Source: Streptomyces sp. T39 (GTDB lineage Bacteria; Actinomycetota; Actinomycetes; Streptomycetales; Streptomycetaceae). From it: 47,878 nt of DNA. The stretch lies in contig NZ_RDBP01000044.1 in the NCBI RefSeq assembly GCF_008042045.1, positions 125,976-173,853 of the forward strand. Direction: 5' to 3'. Shown one piece after another: positions 16,086-23,013 of this stretch (position 1 is its first letter; each line of letters begins with the position of its first letter). The notes under the pieces are model-generated. The model did no database searches. It was not told the origin of the DNA and worked only from the letters and a program-made list of their open reading frames with translations. The position numbers were made by a program, and so were the translations under genes.

Positions 16086-16490
16086 ATGTGGCCTCGGATC
16101 GGCGGACTGCGCACCCTGGACCTCGGCGTCCCCGGAGAGCTGCGCGACCGCCTGAACGCGCTCGTCCTGTCGGGAGCCAAGCGGGCGACCGCGGGGCTGC
16201 TGGAAGCCGACTACCGGGCGGAGGGCGAGGAGCCCGAGTCCGTGGGCGAACGCCTGGTGCTGGTCGGCAGCGAAGGCGAGCGCGTCGCCGAGGTGGAGGT
16301 CGAATCCGTCGAGGTCGTCGCCTTCGGTGACGTGTCCTGGGACTTCGCGCAGGCGGAGGGCGAGGGTTCCCGGAGCCTCGGGCACTGGCGCGAGGTGCAC
16401 ATCGCGTACTGGAGGAGCGCGGGCCACGCGGTCACCGACGGGACGGACATCGTCTGCGTCCGTTTCCGGCTGGTGCCACCCGCGGGCTGA
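16086..16490 (+). CDS. ASCH domain-containing protein
   Basis: A 134-residue ASCH/PUA-like protein: LRDRLNALVLSGAKRATAGLLE is the family's signature (G-x-K-x-x-T-x-x-L), then GERLVLVGSEGERVAEVEVESVEVVAFGDV and the C-terminal LGHWREVHIAYWRSAG. ASCH domains bind RNA or modified nucleosides, and some are nucleoside hydrolases or amidohydrolases. About 296 bp without a gene precede it; I saw no structure there beyond its -10 box. Confidence 0.85.
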   Translation: MWPRIGGLRTLDLGVPGELRDRLNALVLSGAKRATAGLLEADYRAEGEEPESVGERLVLVGSEGERVAEVEVESVEVVAFGDVSWDFAQAEGEGSRSLGHWREVHIAYWRSAGHAVTDGTDIVCVRFRLVPPAG

Positions 16491-16588
16491 GCGGTCGGGC
16501 CGCCGTCGCCTTCGGGGCCGATCCGGTGCGCGCCGCATCCCGCCGTCCCCGGGCGGGCAGCTCCTGCGCAAGCACGCCACGCACCGGC

Positions 16589-16619
16589 TTGACCCTCACG
16601 CCGCGTGAGGCCGGAGGGT
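16589..16619 (+). promoter_or_regulatory. MerR-type promoter/operator of the VOC-merR operon
   Basis: A -35 TTGACC (16589-16594) is followed, after a 19-bp spacer, by a weak -10 GAGGGT (16614-16619). Inside the spacer is a perfect inverted repeat CCTCACG-CCG-CGTGAGG (16594-16610). An over-long spacer with a centred dyad is the hallmark of promoters untwisted by MerR-family activators. The MerR-family gene is the second gene of the operon it drives, so autoregulation is expected. Confidence 0.8.
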
Positions 16620-16626
16620 GGAGCCC

Positions 16627-17163
16627 ATGAGCGACTACTACAACGCGTTCGAGATGAGTCCCGTACCCCCTCCCGGCCCGGACGCGGTTCCGCCGGAGCC
16701 GTTCCGCGGCATCTACGGAATGCCGGCCTTCGCCACGATCCCCACGAACGATCTCGCGGCGTCGGTGGACTTCTGGACCCGCGGGCTCGGGTTCTTCGAA
16801 CTCTTCGGCATCCCCGGCACACTGGTGCATCTGCGCCGGTGGGCGTTCCAGGACGTGCTCCTCCTCGCGGCGCCCGGCGTTCCGGACCGGGCACCGGCGA
16901 TGAGTATCAGCTTCTCGTGCGTGCTCGGCCAGATCGACTCCGTGGCCGAGGCCTGCCGGGCCGTACGCCCCGGATCGGCCGACGGCCCACGGGACACCCC
17001 CTGGAACACCCGTGATGTCGCGGTGATCACCCCCGAGAACGCACGGATCGTCCTCACCGCGGCCAAGCCCTTCGATCCGGCGAGTCAGGAGGCACGGAAT
17101 CTCGAGGCCATCGGTATCCGCCCACCGGCCGCCGGCCACGGCGACAATGAGGAGCATGCCTGA
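16627..17163 (+). CDS. VOC superfamily protein (glyoxalase/bleomycin-resistance-like)
   Basis: The 178-residue protein has a VOC-fold core from about residue 33: MPAFATIPTNDLAASVDFWTRGLGFFELF is the first beta-alpha-beta-beta-beta start, followed by LVHLRRWAFQDVLLLAAP. VOC proteins either bind and sequester drugs or act as metal-dependent enzymes. Its last 17 bp overlap the merR gene, and a MerR-type promoter precedes it, so it is probably induced by the compound that the regulator senses. The ATG at 16627 has GGAGG 9 nt upstream; GTG at 16618 abuts the same RBS and is unlikely. Confidence 0.8.
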   Translation: MSDYYNAFEMSPVPPPGPDAVPPEPFRGIYGMPAFATIPTNDLAASVDFWTRGLGFFELFGIPGTLVHLRRWAFQDVLLLAAPGVPDRAPAMSISFSCVLGQIDSVAEACRAVRPGSADGPRDTPWNTRDVAVITPENARIVLTAAKPFDPASQEARNLEAIGIRPPAAGHGDNEEHA

Positions 17164-17959
17164 TGCCACCGGCGACGACGGCCTGACGGTCGGCCAGGTC
17201 GCGAAGAGCCTGGGGGTGACGGTCCGCGCGCTGCACCACTGGGACGAGATCGACCTGGCACGGCCGTCGCTGCGCACGCACGCCGGATACCGGCTCTACA
17301 CCGCCGCCGATCTGGAACGCCTGCACCGCATCGTCGTCTACCGGGAGCTCGGTCTCGGACTGGACGGGATCCGCGCCGTCCTGGACGACTCGGCGGCCGA
17401 CGTGCTCGGCGCGCTGCGCGCGCAGCGCAGCCGGATCACCGAGCGGATGGACCGCCTCCGGCAGCTCGGCGCCCAGGTGGACCGGATGATCGACGCCCAC
17501 GAACGCGGTCTGCTGCTGACGGTCGAGCAGCAGGCCGCGGTCTTCGGCCCCGCGTGGGACCCGGACTGGCCTGCCCGGGCCCGCCGGCGCTACGGGGACA
17601 CACCCCAGTGGCAGCAGTACGCCGAACGCTCGGCCGCGCGTGGACCGGCGGAATGGCAGGCCGTCACCGACGCCGTCGCCGGCCTCGACCGGGATCTCGG
17701 GGACGCGATGGACGCCGGTGTCGCCCCCGGAAGCCCGGAGGCGGATCGGCTCGTCGAACGGCACCGGGAAGTCTTCGCCGCGTACTTTCCGCTCACGAGA
17801 CAGATGCAGGTCTGCCTCGCCCGCAGGTACGAGGCCGACCCGGGGTTCGCCGCCCACTACGACGGCGTCCGGCCCGGCCTCGCCACCTGGTTCCGTCACC
17901 TCGTCGACGCCGCGGCGCGCGCCCACGGCATCGACCCCGACACCGCGACATGGCAGTAG
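17147..17959 (+). CDS. MerR-family regulator with TipAS-like antibiotic-recognition domain
   Basis: A 270-residue regulator: the winged-helix MerR domain (LTVGQVAKSLGVTVRALHHWDEIDLARPS and GYRLYTAADLERLHRIVVYRELG), a long coiled-coil dimer helix (about residues 85-125, RSRITERMDRLRQLGAQVDRMI) and a C-terminal TipAS-type helical domain (FGPAWDPDWPARARRRYGDT, YFPLTRQMQVCLARRYEADPGF). TipAS domains bind thiopeptide or peptide antibiotics. It overlaps the VOC gene and should activate the promoter at 16589. Start ATG at 17147 or the second ATG at 17156; neither has an ideal RBS. Confidence 0.88.
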   Translation: MRSMPDATGDDGLTVGQVAKSLGVTVRALHHWDEIDLARPSLRTHAGYRLYTAADLERLHRIVVYRELGLGLDGIRAVLDDSAADVLGALRAQRSRITERMDRLRQLGAQVDRMIDAHERGLLLTVEQQAAVFGPAWDPDWPARARRRYGDTPQWQQYAERSAARGPAEWQAVTDAVAGLDRDLGDAMDAGVAPGSPEADRLVERHREVFAAYFPLTRQMQVCLARRYEADPGFAAHYDGVRPGLATWFRHLVDAAARAHGIDPDTATWQ

Positions 17960-18071
17960 CGCCGCGCGGCCACTTCGGCGGCCGGGCCGGAGCCGTGCGA
18001 GGCGGTGCGGAGTGCGGAGAAGACCTGGAGCCCTCCGGGTACGAGGCCGTCCGCCAGGACGGGCGGCGCCG

Positions 18072-18103
18072 GGGCTCCGCCCGGTGATCACCGGGCGGAG
18101 CCC
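18072..18103. terminator. Terminator palindrome after the merR gene
   Basis: A perfect 32-bp palindrome (two 16-bp arms, no spacer) between the merR stop and the nitroreductase start. It can end the VOC-merR transcript. Confidence 0.7.
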
Positions 18104-18120
18104 GCCGGCCCCGCTCCCGC

Positions 18121-18126
18121 TACAGT
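18121..18126 (+). promoter_or_regulatory. -10 box TACAGT before the nitroreductase gene
   Basis: TACAGT lies 11 nt before the ATG at 18138, giving at most a few nucleotides of leader. No clear -35 partner was found. Confidence 0.35.
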
Positions 18127-18137
18127 GCGGTCTCGAC

Positions 18138-18893
18138 ATGAGACCTCAGGCGCCGGAGGGCCCGTTGAAGCCGACCAGCACCCACCCGGAGACGGACACC
18201 GGCACCGCCGGCATCGACGCGGCCCTGCACCGGGCTCTGGAGCGGATGCTCACGGACCGGTACACCTGCCGCCAGTTCCGGCCGGACCCCGTCCCCCGGG
18301 AGGTCGTCGGGGAACTCCTGCGCCTGGCCCAGCGGACCCCGTCCTGGTGCAACACCCAGCCCTGGCACGTGCACCTGACCGAGGGCGCCGCCACCGACCG
18401 CCTGCGCACCCGGCTCATGGCACACGTCCGGAGCAGTCCGGCCTCCCCCGACTTCCCCTTCCCCGCGCAGTACACCGGCGCCTACCGGGAACGCCGCCGG
18501 GAGTGCGGCCGCCGGCTCTACGACAGCCTCGGGATCGGCAAGGAGGACCGGGAGGCGAGGCTGCGCCAACTGCTGCGCAACTTCGAGCTGTTCGACGCAC
18601 CGCACGTCGCCGTCGTCACCACCGAGGCGGACCTCGGTGTCTACGGGGCCGTCGACTGCGGTCTCTACATCGGCACCTTCCTGCTGGCCGCGCAGAGTCT
18701 CGGCCTGGCCGCGGCCCCGCAGGCCGCTCTCGCCTCGTACTCGGACGTCCTCCGCGACCACTTCGGCGTCCCGCCCGGCCGCCGTGTGGTGGCGGGCATC
18801 GCCTTCGGTTACGCCGACCACGATCACCCGGTCAACTCCTTCCGCACCTCCCGCGAGGACCCCCGGAACGCCACCACCTGGCACAGCGACTGA
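18138..18893 (+). CDS. Nitroreductase family protein
   Basis: A 251-residue FMN-dependent nitroreductase-fold enzyme. The N-terminal RYTCRQFRPDPVPREVVGELLRLAQRTPSWCNTQPWHVHL contains the FMN-phosphate Arg cluster and the P-S-x-x-N-x-Q-P-W motif. YGAVDCGLYIGTFLLAAQSLGLAAAPQAAL forms the dimer helix, and VVAGIAFGYAD closes the domain. It reduces nitroaromatics or quinones with NAD(P)H. A TTG at 18165 with GGAGGG just upstream is an alternative start, shortening the protein by nine residues. It lies between its own -10 box and a small palindrome and seems monocistronic. Confidence 0.88.
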   Translation: MRPQAPEGPLKPTSTHPETDTGTAGIDAALHRALERMLTDRYTCRQFRPDPVPREVVGELLRLAQRTPSWCNTQPWHVHLTEGAATDRLRTRLMAHVRSSPASPDFPFPAQYTGAYRERRRECGRRLYDSLGIGKEDREARLRQLLRNFELFDAPHVAVVTTEADLGVYGAVDCGLYIGTFLLAAQSLGLAAAPQAALASYSDVLRDHFGVPPGRRVVAGIAFGYADHDHPVNSFRTSREDPRNATTWHSD

Positions 18894-18929
18894 AGCCGAG
18901 GGGCAGGAGCCCCGCGGTCAGCGGGGCGG

Positions 18930-18945
18930 GGACCGTGAACGGTCC
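18930..18945. promoter_or_regulatory. 16-bp palindrome GGACCGT-GA-ACGGTCC
   Basis: This short perfect dyad lies 37 bp after the nitroreductase stop and about 150 bp before the Rieske-fusion gene. It shares the GGACC...GGTCC outer half-sites with the dyads at 9113 and 39592-39638. It could be an operator for the downstream gene or a weak terminator. Confidence 0.35.
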
Positions 18946-19093
18946 GCTCGCCTCGGCTGCGGGCCGCTGCCGTCGCCCGTCCCTTCGGCGGCCCCCGGCA
19001 GGGAGGGGAAGGGGCCCCGGGCCGTTTCGCGGGGCGTCGAACGGTTACCCGTCGTCCATGACACGTCGACCGGACCACGAGGGTGGTGCCTCC

Positions 19094-20038
19094 ATGGGTG
19101 GATCAGTGCAGCGGGCGATGAAGAGCCTTCTCCCCTCGGCTGCGGGCCCAGGCAGGATTCTCAGGGGCATGGACCGCCTGGAGCGGGCGGAAGCCCTGGA
19201 CGGCGTGGCGGACCGTGTCCGTGACACCGTCCACGCGATCCCCCTGGGCGGCGGGAGGGATGTGCTGCACGGCCGCTGGCTGGGCCATCCCGTTCATCCG
19301 CTGATGGTGCAGGTGCCGGTCGGCACCTGGTTCTCGGCCGCCGTTCTCGACCTCCTGCCGGGGCAGCGGCGGGCCGCGAGCGCGTTGATCGGCGTGGGGC
19401 TCGCGGCCGCCGCCCCGGCGGCCGCGGCGGGCTGGGTCGACTGGGCCGAGCTCCAGCGCCGCCAGATGAGGGTGGGGCTCGTGCACGCGGCCGCCAATAT
19501 CACCGGGGTGTGGCTGTACACGGGCTCCCTCGTCGCACGGTCGCGCGGACGCACCACCCTGGGCAAAGCCCTCGGGTTCGCCGGCCTGGCCGCCGTGAGC
19601 CTCGGCGGGGCGATCGGCGGCCACATGGCCTACCGGCAGGCTTCCGGCGCCAACCACGCCGAGGCGGTGCCGGAACTGGTGGAGCCCGGCTGGCACGACC
19701 TCGGGACGTTCTCCGCCCTGCCCGTCGGGCAGCCGGTCCGGCGGCAGGTGGACGACGTCCCCGTCGTCGTGGTGCGCGAGAGCGGAAACCGGGTGCACGT
19801 GCTCGCGGACGCGTGCAGCCACATGGGCGGCCCGCTCTCCGGCGGCACGGTCGAGGACGGCTGCGTGCGGTGCCCCTGGCACGGCAGCGTCTTCCGTCTG
19901 GAGGACGGCTGGAACGTGCGCGGTCCCGCGACGGCGCCGCAGCCGGCCTTCGAGGCCCGGGTCACCGGCGACCGGGTCGAGGCACGACTGCGCGGCCCGG
20001 CCGGCGAGGAGGCCGCCGCGTCACGCGACGCGGCGTGA
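19094..20038 (+). CDS. DUF2231 membrane domain fused to a Rieske [2Fe-2S] domain
   Basis: A 314-residue fusion. Residues 55-180 form a DUF2231 domain of about four membrane helices (GHPVHPLMVQVPVGTWFSAAVLDLL, SALIGVGLAAAAPAAAAGWVDW, GLVHAAANITGVWLYTG, LGFAGLAAVSLGGAIGGHMAY). Residues 198-300 form a Rieske ferredoxin domain with cluster ligands Cys241, His243, Cys260 and His263 (CSHMGGPLSG and CVRCPWHGS). It likely carries electrons at the inner membrane face for an unknown partner. The ATG at 19094 has GGGTGG 7 nt upstream; an ATG at 19058 would add 12 residues. No oxygenase or reductase gene adjoins. Confidence 0.87.
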   Translation: MGGSVQRAMKSLLPSAAGPGRILRGMDRLERAEALDGVADRVRDTVHAIPLGGGRDVLHGRWLGHPVHPLMVQVPVGTWFSAAVLDLLPGQRRAASALIGVGLAAAAPAAAAGWVDWAELQRRQMRVGLVHAAANITGVWLYTGSLVARSRGRTTLGKALGFAGLAAVSLGGAIGGHMAYRQASGANHAEAVPELVEPGWHDLGTFSALPVGQPVRRQVDDVPVVVVRESGNRVHVLADACSHMGGPLSGGTVEDGCVRCPWHGSVFRLEDGWNVRGPATAPQPAFEARVTGDRVEARLRGPAGEEAAASRDAA

Positions 20039-20245
20039 CGGCGTCCTGACGGCTGAGGCGGGGTCCGCGGAGGGTCACGGGACACCGGGGGCACGGGTGC
20101 TCTTCGGAGCATGACCGGGCCCGGGCCGCGGCGCGGACGGCGCAGGCCGGCCGGGGAGGGCCACGGGGCGCCCGGGCGTACCGACGCACTCCGGAGTGTG
20201 CCGGCCCCGGTCCGGCGCAGCGCCCCCGACGGAAGGCGGCAGGGA

Positions 20246-20779
20246 ATGGACGACCGCACGGCAGGGACACCGGCCTCCGCGCTGCGGCTGCTCCTCGTCT
20301 CGGACACCCATGTGCCGCTGCGGGCGAAACGGCTGCCGGAGGAGCTACTCCAGGAGGTCGGGCGTGCCGACGTCGTGATCCACGCCGGGGACTGGGTCGA
20401 CGTGGCCACCCTCGACCTGCTGGAGGACCGCGCACGGCGCCTGATCGGCGTGTACGGCAACAACGACGGCCCCGGACTGCGCGCACGGCTGCCCGAGGTG
20501 GCCCGTGCCGAGCTGGGCGGCCTGCGGTTCGGTGTCGTCCACGAGACGGGCCCGGCACGGGGCCGTCAGGCGCGCTGCGCCGCGCTCCACCCCGACCTGG
20601 ACGTCCTGGTCTTCGGCCACAGCCACATCCCCTGGGACACCCGCGCGGGCGGCCTGCGGCTGCTGAACCCCGGCTCGCCGACGGACCGCAGGAGGCAGCC
20701 GTACTGCACGTACCTGACGTGCGAGGTGGCGGACGGGGCGATCGGGGAGGTCGTCCTGCACCGGCTGCCGAGGCGCTGA
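20246..20779 (+). CDS. Metallophosphoesterase, YfcE/MJ0936 family
   Basis: A 177-residue calcineurin-like phosphodiesterase: LLLVSDTHVPL (D-x-H), VIHAGDWVD (G-D), VYGNNDGP (G-N-N-D), FGVVHETG and VFGHSHIPW (G-H-S-H) supply all five metal-binding motifs in order, and LLNPGSPTDRR matches the C-terminal signature of YfcE. Members cleave phosphodiesters such as bis-pNPP; the physiological substrate is unknown. The ATG at 20246 is preceded by AGGGA/GGAAGG. It converges with the YbdK-like gene across only 24 bp. Confidence 0.9.
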   Translation: MDDRTAGTPASALRLLLVSDTHVPLRAKRLPEELLQEVGRADVVIHAGDWVDVATLDLLEDRARRLIGVYGNNDGPGLRARLPEVARAELGGLRFGVVHETGPARGRQARCAALHPDLDVLVFGHSHIPWDTRAGGLRLLNPGSPTDRRRQPYCTYLTCEVADGAIGEVVLHRLPRR

Positions 20780-20803
20780 CCCGCCCGGCCCGGCGTCACG
20801 CCG

Positions 20804-21913
20804 TCAGCTGTGCGTGGTGCGCTCGGCGCACCGTGTCACGACCTGCGCGAGGTCCTTCGTCTCGTCGAACAGCCGTCGCTGGGCGCGGGCGCCGTTGCCC
20901 TCCCGCAGGAGGCGGGGGAGGGTCTCGCGCACGAGGTCGTCGTCGCCGTGCTCGATCAGCGCCTCGCGGACGTGCCGGTAGAGGGCGTGGACGGCGTCGT
21001 CGGCCGAGGTCTCGGTCATCGTGCAGGGGTGGAGCAGCGGGCCGTCCAGGCCCGACCGGCCCGCGCGCCACGATGCGAGGCGGAGCAGGCCGGTGCCGAT
21101 CCTGGGGGGCGGGGTCCCGTCCTGCCAGGCCCGTGCGGAGGTTTCCACGAGAGCGCGGGCGAGGGCGGCGATCAGCACCGGGGTGGTGGCGTCCAGGCAC
21201 ACGTCCGCGACGCGGATCTCCACGGTGGGGTAGGCGGCGGAGAGACGGGCGTCGAAGTAGATCATGCCCTCGTCGCGCAGGACACCGGTCTTCACCATGG
21301 CGGCGACCTGCTCGTGGTAGCGGTCGGCGGAGCCGAACACGTCGACGGGCCCCGCCGACGGCCAGCGGTTCCACACGCGGCTGCGGTAGCTGCCGTACTC
21401 CGTGTCCTGTCCCTGCCAGAAGGGTGAGTTGGCGCTCATCGCGGTCAGCACCGGAAGCCACGGCCGGACGCGGTCCAGGACGGCGACCCCCTCCTCGTCC
21501 GAGTCGACGGACACATGGACATGGCAGCCGCAGGTCAGCTGTTCCTGGGCGGTGATGCCGAACTGCTCGCCCATCCACCGGTAGCGGGAGCCGGCGTTCA
21601 GCGAGGGCTCCGCCGGGAGCGGCGACGTGGCCAGTGCGGCCACCACCGCGTCCACCGCGCCCGCGTGGCGGGCCGCCTCCGCCCGCCTGCGGCGGATCTC
21701 CTCCAGGAGCCGGCCCATCTCCGTCGCGGGCTCCGTCGCGAACTCCAGCTGCTCCTTCTGCAGCTCCGCCTCGAACCCGTGATCCGACGCCGTCCCTCCC
21801 GCGCGCCCCGCATGGCGATCGGCAGCGGCAAGGATCGAGGCGGAGACGGCCACCGGCGCCCCGCTGCACGCATCCACGAGGAGCAGTTCCTCTTCCACGC
21901 CCACACTGCGCAT
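20804..21913 (-). CDS. Carboxylate-amine ligase / YbdK-type glutamate-cysteine ligase
   Basis: A 369-residue member of the GCS2 family: RSVGVEEELLLVDACSG at the N-terminus holds the Glu-rich metal site, QKEQLEFATEPATEM follows, then CGCHVHVSVDSDEEGVAVLD, NSPFWQGQDTEYGSYRSRVWNRWPSAGP and TVEIRVADVCLDA. YbdK has weak glutamate-cysteine ligase activity in vitro, and the true substrate of this branch is uncertain. The ATG at 21913 follows GAGGGC within an extended purine tract. It is a second GCS2-family gene besides egtA, distinct in sequence and not in an operon with thiol genes. Confidence 0.9.
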   Translation of the reverse strand: MRSVGVEEELLLVDACSGAPVAVSASILAAADRHAGRAGGTASDHGFEAELQKEQLEFATEPATEMGRLLEEIRRRRAEAARHAGAVDAVVAALATSPLPAEPSLNAGSRYRWMGEQFGITAQEQLTCGCHVHVSVDSDEEGVAVLDRVRPWLPVLTAMSANSPFWQGQDTEYGSYRSRVWNRWPSAGPVDVFGSADRYHEQVAAMVKTGVLRDEGMIYFDARLSAAYPTVEIRVADVCLDATTPVLIAALARALVETSARAWQDGTPPPRIGTGLLRLASWRAGRSGLDGPLLHPCTMTETSADDAVHALYRHVREALIEHGDDDLVRETLPRLLREGNGARAQRRLFDETKDLAQVVTRCAERTTHS

Positions 21914-22089
21914 GCCCTCGCCTCTCCTTCGTCTCCAGGTGTCTCCCCGGTGCCCCGAAGGCGCCCCCGCACACATGGGACCGGCCCGGCACGTCACCGA
22001 CCGCCGTCGCCGGCGCGTACCCGGCCACGGCCCCGCACGAGCGGCTCCCCCCGCCCGGCGCACGGCTCCCGCCCCGCAGGAGGCGGAGC

Positions 22090-22114
22090 CCGGTCCCGGC
22101 AGGAACGGGACCGG
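22090..22114 (-). terminator. Likely terminator of the gntR gene
   Basis: A 9-bp perfect stem CCGGTCCCG/CGGGACCGG (22090-22098 with 22106-22114) with a 7-nt loop lies about 95 bp beyond the gntR stop in its direction. The rest of the 294-bp gap to 21914 shows nothing I can name. Confidence 0.45.
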
Positions 22115-22207
22115 CCGGGCGCGGTCGCCACGTCGCAGGCGCCGGCCGGGGGCACGTTGCGGCGCCGTCCCCGACGCTCCCGGGGGCATGTGCGGTCGCC
22201 GCCTCCG

Positions 22208-22882
22208 TCAGTCGAAAGGGGGCTGGGCGACGCGCTGGAGGTAGGCGTCGCGGGAGGGGGCCAGGTGGGCCCGGCAGGTTTCGGCCAGCAGCCCGGTGTC
22301 CGCGTCCCGCAGGGCCTCGATCATCGTCCAGTGCTCCTGCTGGGAGCGGCGCTGGAACTGCGGCGAGGTCGCGGTGACGGACCGGATGGCGTGGGTCATC
22401 TGGGCGTGCCGGGCGATGTCGTTCACCAGTGCGTCGTTGTCCGACAGGGCGAAGAGGGCTCGGTGGAAAGCGGTGTTGGCGCGCACGACACCGCGCAGGT
22501 CCCCCGCCTCGATCGCCTCGTCGTGCTGCCGCTGGACGGCGGTGAGTTCCTCCAGCGCCTGCGGGGGAGCGGGCAGCACGATGGTCCGGGCGCAGTGCAC
22601 TTCCAGGAGCTCACGGACCGCGTAGATGTCGCGGACCTCCTTCGCCGTGTAGGCGCGCACGAACGCTCCGACGTGGGGCTTGCGCACCGCGAGACCGCGT
22701 GTCTCCAGTTCCTTCAGGGCGCTGCGGACGACATGCCTCTTCGCCGTGTAACGCTCCATCAGTTCGTCCTCCACCAGCCGCTCGCGCGGGTAGCGCAGGC
22801 CCAGGACGATCTCTTCTTCCAGGAGTTCGGTCACCTCGCCGCTGGAGGCCGTCCTGGGATCCGATGCGTGCTCGGCTGTCAC
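22208..22882 (-). CDS. GntR-family (FCD subfamily) transcriptional regulator
   Basis: A 224-residue regulator with an N-terminal winged helix (EVTELLEEEIVLGLRYPRERLVEDELMERYTAKRHVVRSALKELETRGLAV) and a C-terminal FCD ligand domain (AYTAKEVRDIYAVRELLEVHCAR, NTAFHRALFALSDNDALVNDIARHAQM, EHWTMIEALRDADTGLLAETCRAHL) with the conserved metal-binding His residues. FCD regulators sense sugar acids or other carboxylates. It is divergent from the dehydratase-permease operon and is its probable repressor. The GTG at 22882 was chosen because the alternative at 22933 would add an Arg-rich run without similarity to the domain. Confidence 0.9.
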   Translation of the reverse strand: MTAEHASDPRTASSGEVTELLEEEIVLGLRYPRERLVEDELMERYTAKRHVVRSALKELETRGLAVRKPHVGAFVRAYTAKEVRDIYAVRELLEVHCARTIVLPAPPQALEELTAVQRQHDEAIEAGDLRGVVRANTAFHRALFALSDNDALVNDIARHAQMTHAIRSVTATSPQFQRRSQQEHWTMIEALRDADTGLLAETCRAHLAPSRDAYLQRVAQPPFD

Positions 22883-22989
22883 GGAACCTGGCTCTCCTCT
22901 GCGTCGCGGTGCCCGTGAGGCCCATCTTCGCACGCCCCTTGCCCTGGTCCGGGGGCTGTGATTCCATGCCCGGACTCACTTTCGATGAC

Positions 22990-23001
22990 ATTATCAATAA
23001 T
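22990..23001. promoter_or_regulatory. AT-rich dyad ATTAT-CA-ATAAT, candidate GntR operator
   Basis: A perfect 5-bp-arm dyad in a run of AT bases unusual for this sequence, placed directly before the GGAGGAG RBS (23004-23010) of the dehydratase gene and within 110 bp of the divergent gntR start. A repressor bound here would block the operon. Confidence 0.45.
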
Positions 23002-23013
23002 CTGGAGGAGCGG

